From Siphonodentalium dalli (lineage: Eukaryota > Mollusca > Scaphopoda > Gadilida > Siphonodentaliidae): a DNA stretch of 64,000 nt. The stretch is taken from contig CP136061.1 in NCBI GenBank assembly GCA_032622095.1, forward strand, positions 215,854,373 through 215,918,372, in the 5' to 3' direction. The translations under genes and the position numbers were made by a program. Under the pieces are notes generated by a model. It saw nothing but the letters and a program-made list of their open reading frames with translations. It searched no databases and was not told where the DNA came from. Shown one piece after another: positions 48,945 to 59,869 of the stretch (position 1 is the first letter of the stretch; each line of letters opens with the position of its first letter).

Positions 48945-50732
48945 TTAACCCTATCTATACTAAATACTCATTGGTGAGCAGATCCCTTTTGAAATGTTCA
49001 GATAATAAGTTCATCGTTTGTTGAACTTATTATCTAAACGGGTGATACTATTTACCGAGAACTACCGAGAACAACCGAGAACAAGTCTAAAATTATAATG
49101 ATCATATATAATGATCAATTATAGTGAATATATCAATCTTAAGTGAATATTATACCATATTTGACCTTTTAAATGACATATATGTAGTTATTATGGGTAT
49201 ACCGAGAACTTGAAACATCGCAGCCGCCGAGCATGTTCTCGGTTGGCGGAACACAAAGGCATGAGCCGTGCCTATTTTCGTGTTAATTAACTAAGTCCTA
49301 GCTACATGATGGGTCTGATAGGTGATCAAAATTCATTGAGTTGTGTAAAAAGGTGTTACGTTCTTAAATCAGCAAGTGAACGTGCATGGATCGAACATTC
49401 ACTCATGACACGATGAGATAGAACCATATTTGACGCTCGAAAGCAAAATAAAAACACCGGTACCACACTTTTGCAAGTCCATGAACAACATCATTAAATT
49501 ATCGACGGACTGGAAAATTTTAATTTTAAGTAAGACATTTTATTTGGCGCCGTCTCCTCCCCTATGACTATAGACAGAAAAAAAAATTTAAAGCTGCATG
49601 GGAGTTTTCTTTTTCATAAAATCCATTATGGCAAATTAGCAAGCTTATTTAATAACGTGTTCACACTCTTGTCAAACCGAGAAGACACTACAAACCGAGA
49701 ACAAGTTAAGTAATCACTGCCGTGAGCCGATGCGCTGCATGTTAAAACGAGATTTCCGTCTGGTATAACGATTACAATTGGTTAAGAATAAATCGGTTAA
49801 ATGCATAAAAGTAAACATTTTAATGAAAGTATCGATGTCTACTGTCTATACTGTTTAGTGACAACTTGTTCTCGATAACTTTTACCGCACATATGAAGTG
49901 CAGTGCACTTCTGATATCTCTTATAGCAGATCGTTTTATACAATATCAAAACTATTAGATATGGCAGTTTAAAAAAAATTCAGTCCGTCGATAATTTAAT
50001 GATGTTGTTCATGGACTCGCAATTGCTATTTGTCCAACATTTTGGTATGTTTTTAGTTTGCTTTTGAGTCCGTAATCTTGGCATGAATTTATTGGTTAAA
50101 TATCGTTTGTTTTGCGTAACTATATATCAGCTTTCTATGCGTTGTCTAAATGTTTGATCCACTTTCACTTGCTCCATTCAATTCGTTTAATCTTATCGAC
50201 CCACAATACATAGCTATTAAGATAATTTAAGAAGAAACACCTCTTTGTATACAAAACTCAATTAATTTTTATCACCAATCAGACCCATCATGCAGCTAAT
50301 TCTTAGTCAATTAACACCCAGACACAGCTCATGCCTTTGTGTTACCCAGAACACGGAGCCCTGCGATGTTTCAAGGTCTTGGTATATCGGTACCCAAAAT
50401 AACTACATATATGTCATTTAAAAGGTCAAATATGGTATAATATTCACTTAAGATTGATATATACACTATACTGCAACATTATTATGACTTAATTATTAAT
50501 TTTAGACTTGTTCTCGGTAGTTCTCGGTTGTTCTCGGTAAATAGTATCTCCGATCTAAACATTTCTCAATCACCAATGAATATGAATTTTCTGCACTTGT
50601 ATTATGTATATCTTTTTGTCTGTCTGTTGTCTGCCTATATGTCCTTAACATATCTCCAAATGAATAATAGACCATTCCTCTGTAAACCTTTATAACTGGA
50701 TGGAAGAATCCATTTAGTATAGAAAGTATTAA
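48945..50732. mobile_element. Pal-H copy split by a foldback element
   Basis: TTAA edges; left CCCTATCTATACTAAATACT and right CCATTTAGTATAGAAAG. Removing 49040-50552 and one target copy restores the TGTTGAACTTATTATCTAAA to CATTTCTCAATCACCAATGA continuity seen in other copies. Confidence 0.88.
49040..50552. mobile_element. 1.5 kb foldback element with about 0.5 kb inverted arms
   Basis: 8-bp target copies ATCTAAAC at 49032-49039 and 50553-50560. Ends: GGGTGATACTATTTACCGAG and CTCGGTAAATAGTATCTCCG. The subterminal ACCGAGAAC word repeats three times at each side. Inner pairs include ACCATATTTGACCTTTTAAA / TTTAAAAGGTCAAATATGGT and ATTATCGACGGACTG / CAGTCCGTCGATAAT. No protein seen. The 8-bp duplication fits hAT or P-like transposition. 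Confidence 0.88.
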
Positions 50733-52285
50733 AGAACTAATAAACTGAAGATTACTTTGGAATATAAAATAGTCGATTATGCAGCTTATGTTAGCTGCAT
50801 TACTCTTCTATATAGAAAGGCAATATATTGAAATTTTAATTTAAAATTAGTCCAGACTAACCAAATAGTTAGTTTCTCGAGGAAATATTTTAAAGTAGCG
50901 CTGAGGAACCGATGGACCTTTCCACAGCTGTCAATCATATAATTATTAGCAGATATTTTCTACCAGTTGGCATCTGAGCCAGTCGCTTGTTGCATTGGAA
51001 ATTTGTTGTTCACCAAAATTTGTATATCTGCGCATACTTTCTGTGTTAATTTGCCTACATTCGAACAACTTTTTTGTTGTCAAATCATAATGTACTGAAA
51101 TTTCAATTTATGCAATGATGTTGGAAATTAATTCTCCATGATTTTAACACTGTTTTTCATTTTTGCATGTCGGACACTGTCTTATTGTCATATTTTTTCA
51201 CAATTAAAAGTGAAAAGAATGTATGTTCATAACGATCACCAGGCGCTGTAATTTGAAGGATATGATGCAATCGGATATGATGCAATCTGAGTGCAGACTA
51301 ATGAACATGCAGCTACGTGTTTGATAGTCTGAAAAATTCAGATATCCCTCATATTACCACCAATGTACAGGGCTTTCCCCACAGTATGAAGTCACAGCCC
51401 ATGCTTTGCATTTAAAATTCCACAAGACGACCTTCTGTTGACTCCGGCTGATTCATGCCGCAAATGCCTGTGATTTGTGTTTGGCTGACACTGACGTTAT
51501 ACTTTCTGGGTTCACCTAGACTGGATATGATGTCTCTGAAATAGTCTGGTCAATAAACTCAATGTTTAGGGTCAACCTAGAACAAATTTGGACTAAGGTG
51601 GTTTTTATCCCATTTTGAAGAGGAATATTATCCTCTATAACATATCCAAAATCCTGTAAAATCTGCTTTGTACAAATTTTTTCCATATATTTTTTTAATT
51701 CCCGTTTTCCGGCCTTGGGAAGTGGGTTTTTCTACAATACCCAGCAATACCCCTCATAGGTGACACCAGAACGCCTTACTCCTCCATTTGATATATAGTA
51801 TACCAGTGTGTGTAAAACTAGAGTACAGGAGCGAATAAAGTGACAAGGACAGAAAATAATGCAATCTCGGCCATGAAATGGCTGTCAAAATGGCTGCAAC
51901 TCCAAACTGGTTGAAATCTGACCAGCAGTCTGGGAGAAAAATCCAGACAGACAGATCCTACCCTTTTATATATATAGATTAATGGGAACTAATTTGGATA
52001 TTCATCATAACAGACCACTTTCTAATTCCCTGCATGTCTTTTATCTTTTAGTCCACCCTAAAGATCATTCTTACGTTTACATTGCTTCAATACATTCACT
52101 ACAAACTTTAGTGATCATGCACCAAAATACCCACATCCTGCATTCATTTTGAGAGTTGATTGGCATACTAGCTGCGCTGAAAGTTCTTTCTACGAAGTGA
52201 TGAATAATTTACTTCTAGTAGTTGAGAAACACCAAGCCAGATACTTTTGGAGCCCCCTTCCCCCACACACACATACAAGTACATT

Positions 52286-52502
52286 TACAGTAATGCCCTA
52301 AATAATCGACTCCTTAACCACAGCAGAATCATGGGTAACTTTTCAGGATTTAGTCAGAAATATGGCTTGTAGCCATTCATCGGAAAGCTCTCGGGGAGAG
52401 CTTTCCGATGAATGGCAACATGCCATATTTCCGACTAAATCCTGAAAAGTTACCCATAATTCAGCTGTGGTTAAGGAGTCGATAATTTAGGGCATTACTG
52501 TA
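52286..52502. mobile_element. Pal-B, complete 217-bp palindrome
   Basis: TA-CAGTAATGCCCTAAATAA left and TTATTTAGGGCATTACTG-like right (ATAATTTAGGGCATTACTG), centre AGCTCTCGGGGAGAGCT. The arms pair almost perfectly. Best reference copy of the family here; TA targets with CAGT ends fit a Tc1/mariner-type MITE. Confidence 0.92.
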
Positions 52503-52591
52503 CGTGTTTAACAAATATGGAGAATCACACTGTTCTAAAGTTAATTACTAAACATTGAGTATTTTGGCCTTTCCTGACATGTAATTTATTT

Positions 52592-53164
52592 GTCTGAATT
52601 CACACGACTGCCTGTGCATCATTAGCAGAATTTATTGATCCGGTGTGCAAGTCAGGATACCCTTACACGACAATCAAGTCTGAGTATAGTGTTTCTGTCA
52701 TTTGCAGAATGAGATCCCCAGAGCGTGAATTTAGTGACACTATCCCGCATAGCGGGCTAGCATCACTAAATTCTTTTTTATCAAATTTTTATAGAAACTT
52801 TTTCACATAGATTCTATTTATTTTTTAGTTTAGTTTCTCTATATTTCTAAATTGGCAGAGAACACATTGCATAATCGAGGTTCCGAATGGGTGTACATCA
52901 CAATATTCACCATTTGGAAACTTCAATCTGAGTATGTCTCCTATAGCAGATGAGGCCATGCAGAATGAAGTCCCCAGAGGGTCAATTTAGTGATGCTAGC
53001 CAAATGTGCGGGGTAGCGTCACTAAATTCACCCTCTGGGACCTCATTCTGCAAATGACAGGCACACTAAACTCAGACTTGGTCTGAATGCACACGACTGC
53101 CTGTGCATCATTGGCAGAATTTATTCATCTCGATGTGCAAGTCAGGGTACCCTTACACGACAAT
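52592..53164. repeat. Two Pal-C copies between 83-bp direct repeats
   Basis: 52592-52674 and 53082-53164 are diverged direct copies (CACACGACTGCCTGTGCATC, GTGCAAGTCAGGRTACCCTT). Between them are a truncated Pal-C (52690-52772) and a full one (52945-53080). Confidence 0.85.
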
Positions 53165-53261
53165 GTGGAATCGCCCAATAAGATGCTCACACCTAAATGT
53201 GGGTTATATAAGGAAAACTGCACTGAAAGTTGTCGATGTCAATCTGACAGTCAGTATCATT

Positions 53262-53375
53262 GACTCTACATTTATAGGAGGTGACAAATATGCTAGGAGC
53301 ATGGATTTTCTTTTGACGGTCCGAGTGTCATTGATTCTACATTTTAGGAGGTGATAAATATGCTAGGAGCATAGT
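53262..53375 (+). repeat. Short tandem duplication
   Basis: CATTGACTCTACATTTATAG GAGGTGACAAATATGCTAGG recurs about 72 bases later with few changes. Confidence 0.75.
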
Positions 53376-53829
53376 TTTTTTTTTTTGATGTGATATTCTC
53401 TGAGAAACACATTTGTTTTTGTCCGGCCTAACATTTATTGCATGCTTAGAGCATCAGGGAATTGTAATGCATGCGTGATGTTTTCATTATCAGCCTATAA
53501 GGAATTTAAAGCTTCTAATTACGATATGCTGCACTTGTTCTGTAATATCAGTGTCCCTCGTGATTGACTTACGCAGGCTAATATTGTGTGTCAAAGCTTC
53601 TTTTTGCTTACTCACTGTTCATATTTCTAAAATTGGAATTCATTTTATCGGTTACTAAGGTATTGGTTGTATGCATAAGCTTTCATTGAACAATAGCTGA
53701 CACCTTAATAGAAATATTGGTGTCTTCTGAGAAAATCATCTTAACACTTCTACTCCTTTGAAATGAATTCCCTTTACTATCTGGTGTCACGTTATTTGTT
53801 TAATAATTAAAGCTTCTGACAGGACCATT

Positions 53830-54880
53830 TTTATACCCCCGTTTGAAGGGGATAGGGAATACTTATATTTCAGATATTCATGGGCATCAGAACGCAATAA
53901 CTTTTGGCTGAGATGGCTTTCAAATGAGAATTGTGTAACATCATTGCTTCAACCTTCTACAGTTATCGGCTTGTTGCCATTCATCGGAAAGCTCTCACTG
54001 AGAGCTTTCCGATGAATGGCAACAAGCCATATCTCCGACTAAGTCCGGAAAAATTAGCCATAATTCTGCTGTGGTTAAGGAGTTGATTATTTTGGGAATT
54101 ACTGTGCCATCGAAAACAAATTTAGGGAGCATAGAGTGTTTGTCTTTTCTGTCCGTCTGTCTGTCCGTAAGATTTTTCGCGTCTGCTCCATAACATCGCG
54201 TTGCTTTATTGGATTCTGTTTAAACATGCCATAGTTGATTCTAATGAGGAGACGATGTGTTTTGCATAAATTGTTTTCCCAATTGCTGAAGGTCAAGGTT
54301 CTCTCTGAAACCACCGAAACCAACCTAAGGGTGATGGTGTGTCTCAATATTTGTGCATTGTGATTTGTCAAAGGTGAAGATCGGATGAGTATTATATTCA
54401 AAAATACTTCATGGAACGTAACATTACAAATTATTGGAGGTCAGGGTATAAATTTTCTCAAGAGATGCTTCATTAATATGGGGGCATAGTCACTTGAAAG
54501 TGACATTTCTTGTTGATCTTTTTTCTCATCCAGTTATCTTTTTTCAATTTTAATGAAATTTGCTTGGATACTGCCCACGAGAATGGCTTCCAAAGATTGT
54601 TTACTGATGTTTTTTGTCAGAAAAGTACTGTGATGTTGTTAATTTGCTTGAGATAATTGCCCATGAGAATGGCTTTCAAAAGATTGTTTACTGACAGTTT
54701 TTTTTGGAATTTCCCTTTTCAGAGTTACTCCTCTGTGTTAATTAGAATTGAGAAAAGTACTTAATAATGAATTTGTTTTTTCTTTTTGGATTTTAACTTC
54801 TAGAGTTATCTCACTTTACTCATACTGTGATGTTGATATTTTTGTCTGTCTGTCCTTATAACTGAGCCATAGGTTATCAA
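53830..54880 (+). mobile_element. HTM element interrupted by Pal-B
   Basis: Hairpin ATACCCCCGTTTGAAGGGGA TA, then a Pal-B (53958-54105), then CTGTCCGTCTGTCTGTCCG and monomers including a repeat of GAGAATGGCTTYCAAAGATT. A second CTGTCTGTCC tract lies at 54845. Boundaries uncertain. Confidence 0.6.
53958..54105 (+). mobile_element. Pal-B, left arm shortened
   Basis: TACAGT fused to TATCGGCTTGTTGCCATTCA, intact centre CTCACTGAGAG and full right arm to AATTACTG. Confidence 0.82.
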
Positions 54881-54934
54881 GTTTCAATGAAATGTTATGC
54901 AGAGGTAGCCAATGTGCCCTGTAACTAACTCACA

Positions 54935-55045
54935 GCCATATGTCAAAGTTTTGGAGTAGCATTTCCATATATGGAAATCATGAATATTCAACAGCTCCAT
55001 ATATGGAAATACTACCCCAGAACTTTCACCTGTAGCACTAAAACC
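54935..55045. repeat. Imperfect palindrome
   Basis: CCATATATGGAAATCATGAA and CAGCTCCATATATGGAAATA, with AAAGTTTTGGAGTAG / CTACCCCAGAACTTT at the outside. Confidence 0.7.
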
Positions 55046-55474
55046 ATGGAAACCTGGCTGGATGAGTCTCTGAAACCACAGAACCGGACCGGGTGGATCC
55101 AATATGGCCGCGAATTAATAACCGGGCATATTATATTGACCTTAAAAAAAGGGTACCCTGATTTTGTTCATATTTCTTGATGTTGAACTTCAGGGTACGA
55201 CTTTTGTTATCACGAGTTTTATTTTCGATTCAATGGTGATAAATTCCAGACAACCTTCTGCTTCATGATTTTCGTAAAGATTCTTATATCTTAGACTTTC
55301 CACCACTTCTAAGACTTACTTTATAATTTTATTCCCATATTGATTTTAACAATATGGATGAATCTTTAATATGTCATTCAGTGTCTGTCATGGAAACACA
55401 CCCATGGAATATCTTATGTCTCAGATGGTTTCATAGGATTGCCTATTTTATTAACATTCTTACTTCCCCCAAAG

Positions 55475-55733
55475 TTTAATCCTTTCCACACTGAATGCAT
55501 GGATTCTCCCATTCAGTTATAAAAGTTTACATTGCAATGGTCTATTGTTCATTTGGAGGGGTTTTCAGATAATACAATCAGACGACAGACATACACAATA
55601 AAAGAGCAGAATTATTCATATTCATTGGTGGGAAATGTTCAGATAATAAGTTAAAAACATTTGTTGAACTTATTATCTGAATATTTCCTAAGGGAACTAC
55701 ACGTCAATGAGTATTTAGTATAGAATGGGTTAA
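55475..55733 (-). mobile_element. Pal-H copy before exon g
   Basis: Right end first (CCTTTCCACACTGAATGCAT), hairpin GTTCAGATAATAAGTT / GAACTTATTATCTGAA, then GAGTATTTAGTATAGAATGG and TTAA. Ends 37 bases before exon g. Confidence 0.82.
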
Positions 55734-55770
55734 TATACCAGTAGATGATTCTTCTATTTTCTTGTTTTAG

Positions 55771-55849
55771 GTCAGGGTGTTCACTTATCTCATAGGTAAA
55801 GAGGTGAAGGACAATAGACAGGTCAAATGGATGGCCTGTGCAAATAGAG
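55771..55849 (+). CDS. CACNA2D3: Alpha-2/delta exon g: VWA domain, late strand and helix
   Basis: The acceptor is CTTGTTTTAG and the donor GTTTGT from 55850 (a weaker donor). It reads [12 protein letters not shown] and VKWMACANR plus one base of Gly. VR-FTYLIG-E and KWMAC-N-G are near-diagnostic for alpha-2/delta proteins. A Pal-H copy ends at 55733, so the branch-point region is next to an insertion. Confidence 0.96.
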
Positions 55850-55974
55850 GTTTGTTTAGTATATATTACACATTTTTTAAATGGCTCTAAAACTACTGTG
55901 TTCAAGCTGTAATATAGCTGGAATTTTGTTCACTAATTCATATCAATTAAGGCAATGTTGCATTGAAAGGTATC

Positions 55975-56374
55975 TTAACCCTTTACCCAACAAACCGGCC
56001 AAAACCGGCCAAATAAAGCTTCAACAGCCTAAAATATCTTCGGTCTGTCTCAATAGAACCATACAAATATGGATATCATTGGAACCGGCTCATTGACCAC
56101 ATTGTGATAGTTACAGTTATGCCCTGTGCCAATGCATTCTCTTATATATGCGAGTCGACCATAGGTCGCCTCGCATATATAAGAGAATGCATTGGCCTAA
56201 AACAAATCTTTTTTTAACACTTTTTACCATTTTTTCTTACATTCTTTAACAATTTTATAATTTTTAATGTGTTAAGCCAATGCATTCTCTTATATATGCG
56301 AGGCGACCTATGGTCGACTCGCATATATAAGAGAATGCATTGGCACAGGGCCGTTCTGTTGGGTAAAGGGTTAA
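55975..56374. mobile_element. Pal-A variant with a third terminus type (A3)
   Basis: TTAA edges; ends CCCTTTACCCAACAAACCGG and CCGTTCTGTTGGGTAAAGGG. It carries two Pal-A core hairpins, both with the CGACC-TAT-GGTCG-type inner stem. A 33-bp segment bounded by TTAA (GGCAATNTTGCATTGAAAGG) lies on both sides (55946-55978, 56371-56403). Confidence 0.87.
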
Positions 56375-56395
56375 GGCAATTTTGCATTGAAAGGT

Positions 56396-56625
56396 ATCTT
56401 AACTTGTTACAGCTAACAAACAGTTTAGCTGTAACATGGCTGTAACTTTTTCGGGACACAAAAAAAAAAATTCTGGCTCACACACACTGTAATATAGCTG
56501 GAATATAACTGGAATTTAGTTGGAAACTAGCTGTAAGATAACTGTCGCTCCAGCTGTAATGTAGCTGGAAATTAACTGTAATTCCTAACTGTAATTAAGC
56601 TGTAATGTAGCTGTATTTTGGCAGG
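56396..56625 (+). repeat. Degenerate AGCTGTAA repeats
   Basis: Many loose copies of TAGCTGTAAYATAGCTGGAA without fixed spacing. Confidence 0.6.
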
Positions 56626-56671
56626 GGTGTATTAAAGATGTTTTCAGGGCTCCAGACCCTCAGACAATAAC

Positions 56672-56925
56672 ATTCAAAATATTATGGATTTTCCCATTCA
56701 GTTATAAAAGTATACATTGCAATGGCTTATTATTCATCTGGAGGAATGTACTGGAAATATTAGTAGACAAGACAAGTGAAAAGATAATACAAGCGCAGGA
56801 TTCTTATTCGTTGGTGGAAATTGTTCAGATAATAACATAAAAAAAATGGACATTGAACTTATTATCTGAACATTTCCTAAGGGAACTACCCGTTAATAAG
56901 TATTTAGGAAAGACAGGGTACACAT
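56672..56925 (-). mobile_element. Pal-H copy
   Basis: TGGATTTTCCCATTCAGTTA, hairpin TGTTCAGATAATAACAT / TGAACTTATTATCTGAACAT and AAGTATTTAGGAAAGACAGG end. Confidence 0.75.
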
Positions 56926-57119
56926 CACTGTTGGCTTTGTTACTTTGAAATAATGCTGAAGACCATATGTAACATATAAAGCAGATTTATAAACACCAAA
57001 CAATGTCATGTTAGAGAAAAATTTATTCTAGAATTATTACTTGAATAGTATTTGACAGAATTTTATGGAGCTTAAAATTTGGATTAGGTCTGACCATTTC
57101 TGACAGAGAATGCCCCTTT

Positions 57120-57310
57120 ATTGACTTTGTATTTTCTGGTTATTTTGTTGTCCTGATGATAACTTGGAATAGTATTTGACCCCAAATTTCATGAAACTTT
57201 GTATGTGGCCTTCATATGAGAAAGTCCTGATCAAGTTCAAATTTGGGTCCATTTCTGATGGAGTTATTCCTCTTTTCGACTTTATAGTGCCATATGCTGC
57301 AATATTATAG
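57120..57310 (+). repeat. HTM monomer fragment
   Basis: TGATGATAACTTGGAATAGT, TTTGTATGTGGCC and GATGGAGTTATTCCTCTTTT words of one decayed monomer; no hairpin or tract. Confidence 0.5.
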
Positions 57311-57515
57311 ACCTTTCTACTACATGTGTAGTTGCATGAAGTTCAATAAAGGTCTCTGATGTGAAAATAAAGCTAAAAAGGCAAAGGGTTATTTTTAATT
57401 CTTCTTTTTATGCAATTATAGATATATGACATGTATCTCAAGTTTCTAAACTAAACACTAGGCTAATTTTATTTGAACTTAGAAGTTCAACTTGAACCAC
57501 TGCTTGAAAAATAAA

Positions 57516-59335
57516 TTGTATTTATTACATGATCCTACCCTTATTCCATTCAATAAAACCATTCTATAAATTGTGATATTAAACGTTCGTTCAATAACAG
57601 GAAATAGTGCCAGGTAACATTTGACTTCCGGTTTGTCGTCTGTTAACATTCCGTACGCTATGTCTCAAAATACCATGGCTTTCCAACAAACTATCACGAA
57701 TGAAGAGTTTGAAAAGTTATATGTCATTAAATATACGCCATTAATTACGCCAAATAGTCTTCATTTATCCCGCATGGTTGTTATTAATAACAAGACATGT
57801 TTGCCTTAATGACTACCCTTTATTAATCACAAAAGCAACAGGTAGTCGGAAACGTGTTTATGGACCTCCAGCTTTCTTGTCATTGGTGAAGGCCCTTTTT
57901 TGGTACCACCCAAGTGCCAACCATGGGATCCTGGTCGACGATCACATATGTAGTCCTGAAACACACTAAGCATAACTGTTAGCACAAGGGGTACCCCCTC
58001 CCAAAATGGAAGCAGGAAACATTGGGTGGGAGGGTGGGTTGCGTTAAATAATATCGAACGAAATTACCCGAAAGACAGTATGCTGCTGTGTGATTACTCA
58101 AGTGACTTGGCGCCGGACAAAATAGTTCCTCCCTCAATATCGATGGGCTTTATATGTTGTTCCACTGCTTTAGCATATATCCTCGTTCCTTTAGGGCAAA
58201 CAAAGACATTATCTCAGTTGACACTTAGTGAAGTGAGGAATAGAAGCTGGCTAATTGAGTGGCTGATTGCCACATCGCTCCGCATGTACTGATGTGATAA
58301 GGTCTATACAGTACTGTGAGATATATTAATAGCCATTGGGTTTTTCCCAGTAGCAACCATATCGGGATAAAGGATTTGCATTGCTTCACTAGCATCTCCG
58401 TTTTATCTGGGACTATTTATTTACGCGGGCTAACAACGAATAGTTATGTGAAACGTCATTGCATGCCTTATAGAAGCCATTATTAGTTCGCATCCCATTT
58501 GTTGATTTAAGTATGTTTTGTTGATGTTTTGGATAATGTAATAAATAGAATCTACAACTCGTCCCCAGTTTATAGCGGAAATTACAAAACTCGTCCAGTA
58601 AATTAGGTCTGGACCTCGCCAAAGGCTCTGTCCAGACCTAATTTATTGGATTCGTTTTGTAAATCCCGCTATAAACTGGGGACGAGTTGTAGATCCTCTA
58701 TATATTTCTTAAAACTCATATTGTACAATTTCATGAGTATTGAGACACAACATATGTGCACATCAGAACATTGTTATATACAATAACTTAAATACATAGA
58801 GGATCTACAACGAGTCCCCAGTTTATAGCAGAATATACAAAACGAGTCCAGTAAATTAGGTCTGGACCGAGCCTTTGTCGAGGTCCAGACCTAATTTACT
58901 GGACGAGTTTTGTAAATTCCGCTATAAATTGGGGACTCGTTGTATATTCTATTTATTACATGATCCAAAACCTTGACAAAACATACTTAAATCAACAATT
59001 GGGACATGAAACTAACATCGGCTTCTATATTAAAGGCATGCGATGACGCTTCACGTAATATGCGTTATTTTCCTGCGTAAAGAAATAGTCCCAGATAAAT
59101 AAAGACTCTTTGGCATATTTAATGGCGTATATTTAATGACATATAACTTTTCAAACTCTGCATTCATTTTGTTGGAAAAATATTGGAAGCCATAGTATTT
59201 TGAGATGTAGCATACCGAATGTAAACAGACGACAAACCGGAAGTCAAATGTCACCTGGCACTATTTCCTGTTATTAAATGAACGTTTAATATCATAATTT
59301 ATAGAATGGAATAAGGGTAGGATCATGTAATAAAT
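57516..59335. mobile_element. 1.8 kb composite foldback element
   Basis: Outer arms of about 260 bases pair (ATTTATTACATGATCCTACC at left, GGTAGGATCATGTAATAAAT at right; ACTTCCGGTTTGTCGTCTG / CAGACGACAAACCGGAAGT). Inner arms 58395-58545 and 58945-59105 also pair. Two further hairpins of about 150 bases lie between (58549-58693 and 58796-58954; CCCAGTTTATAGC and TAGGTCTGGACC words). The arms spell EFEKLYVIKYTPL in both inverted copies. 57781-58390 is absent from the right arm and looks like a later insertion or a retained internal part. It holds an unrecognised 88-codon frame (58026-58292). Confidence 0.8.
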
Positions 59336-59690
59336 GTATATCTACAATGCACCGCTTTCGCAATGTCAGCAATTGCGGTGGCTGGGACGGTGGGGCTGTG
59401 GCCCTCTTCTCTCTGTCGGGGTAGCAGCGGCAGAAACATTATACAAACACTCCCTTTCCTGCCTCAACTCAATTAAAAGTGTCTCCCCTGAAGAAGTCCA
59501 ATGTGTTGAATTTGTTGTTTATGCATGTTGCCAAGGACAGTCCACAATTTTCCTGGAAAACATCAAACATTGCTTGATCGCTACAATATGCTTGCTGTTT
59601 TGTTGTGAGAATGCGCAGTGGGTGCTACACCAGTGAATTTCCCCACCTACGATTTAAAATTGCAGCGTCTGCGGTCCCACTTAGAATTTT
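59334..59690 (+). other. Unrecognised coding-like stretch
   Basis: 100-codon frame with AAAETLYKHSLSCLNSIKSV and LFCCENAQW; in the next frame PPT and LKLQRLRSHLEFSA follow. It faintly resembles the PPT-dAL-H part of the element protein at 40305-41335, but I would not call it. Confidence 0.25.
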
Positions 59691-59727
59691 CTGCTGTTCA
59701 TGCAGACTGTGATGCAGTGAATAGAAC

Positions 59728-59869
59728 TACAGTAATGCCCTAAATAATCGACTCCTTAACGCAGCAGCTTTTCGATGAATGGCTACAAGCCATATTTCCG
59801 ACTAAATCCTTAAAAATTACCCATAATTCTGCTTTGGTTAAGGAGTTGATTATTTAGGCAATTACTGTA
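59728..59869. mobile_element. Pal-B, left arm mostly deleted
   Basis: TACAGTAATGCCCTAAATAA CGACTCCTTAAC then GCAGCAGC fused to the right arm; ends GCAATTACTGTA. Confidence 0.82.

Larger units (their letters stand above)
44538..55770 (+). other. Intron f-g
   Basis: 11.2 kb. It contains Pal-B copies, a degenerate minisatellite, a Pal-H copy carrying a 1.5 kb foldback element, Pal-C between 83-bp direct repeats, an HTM element with an inserted Pal-B, and a Pal-H just before exon g. 45200-46930 and 50740-52280 appear unique. Confidence 0.88.
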
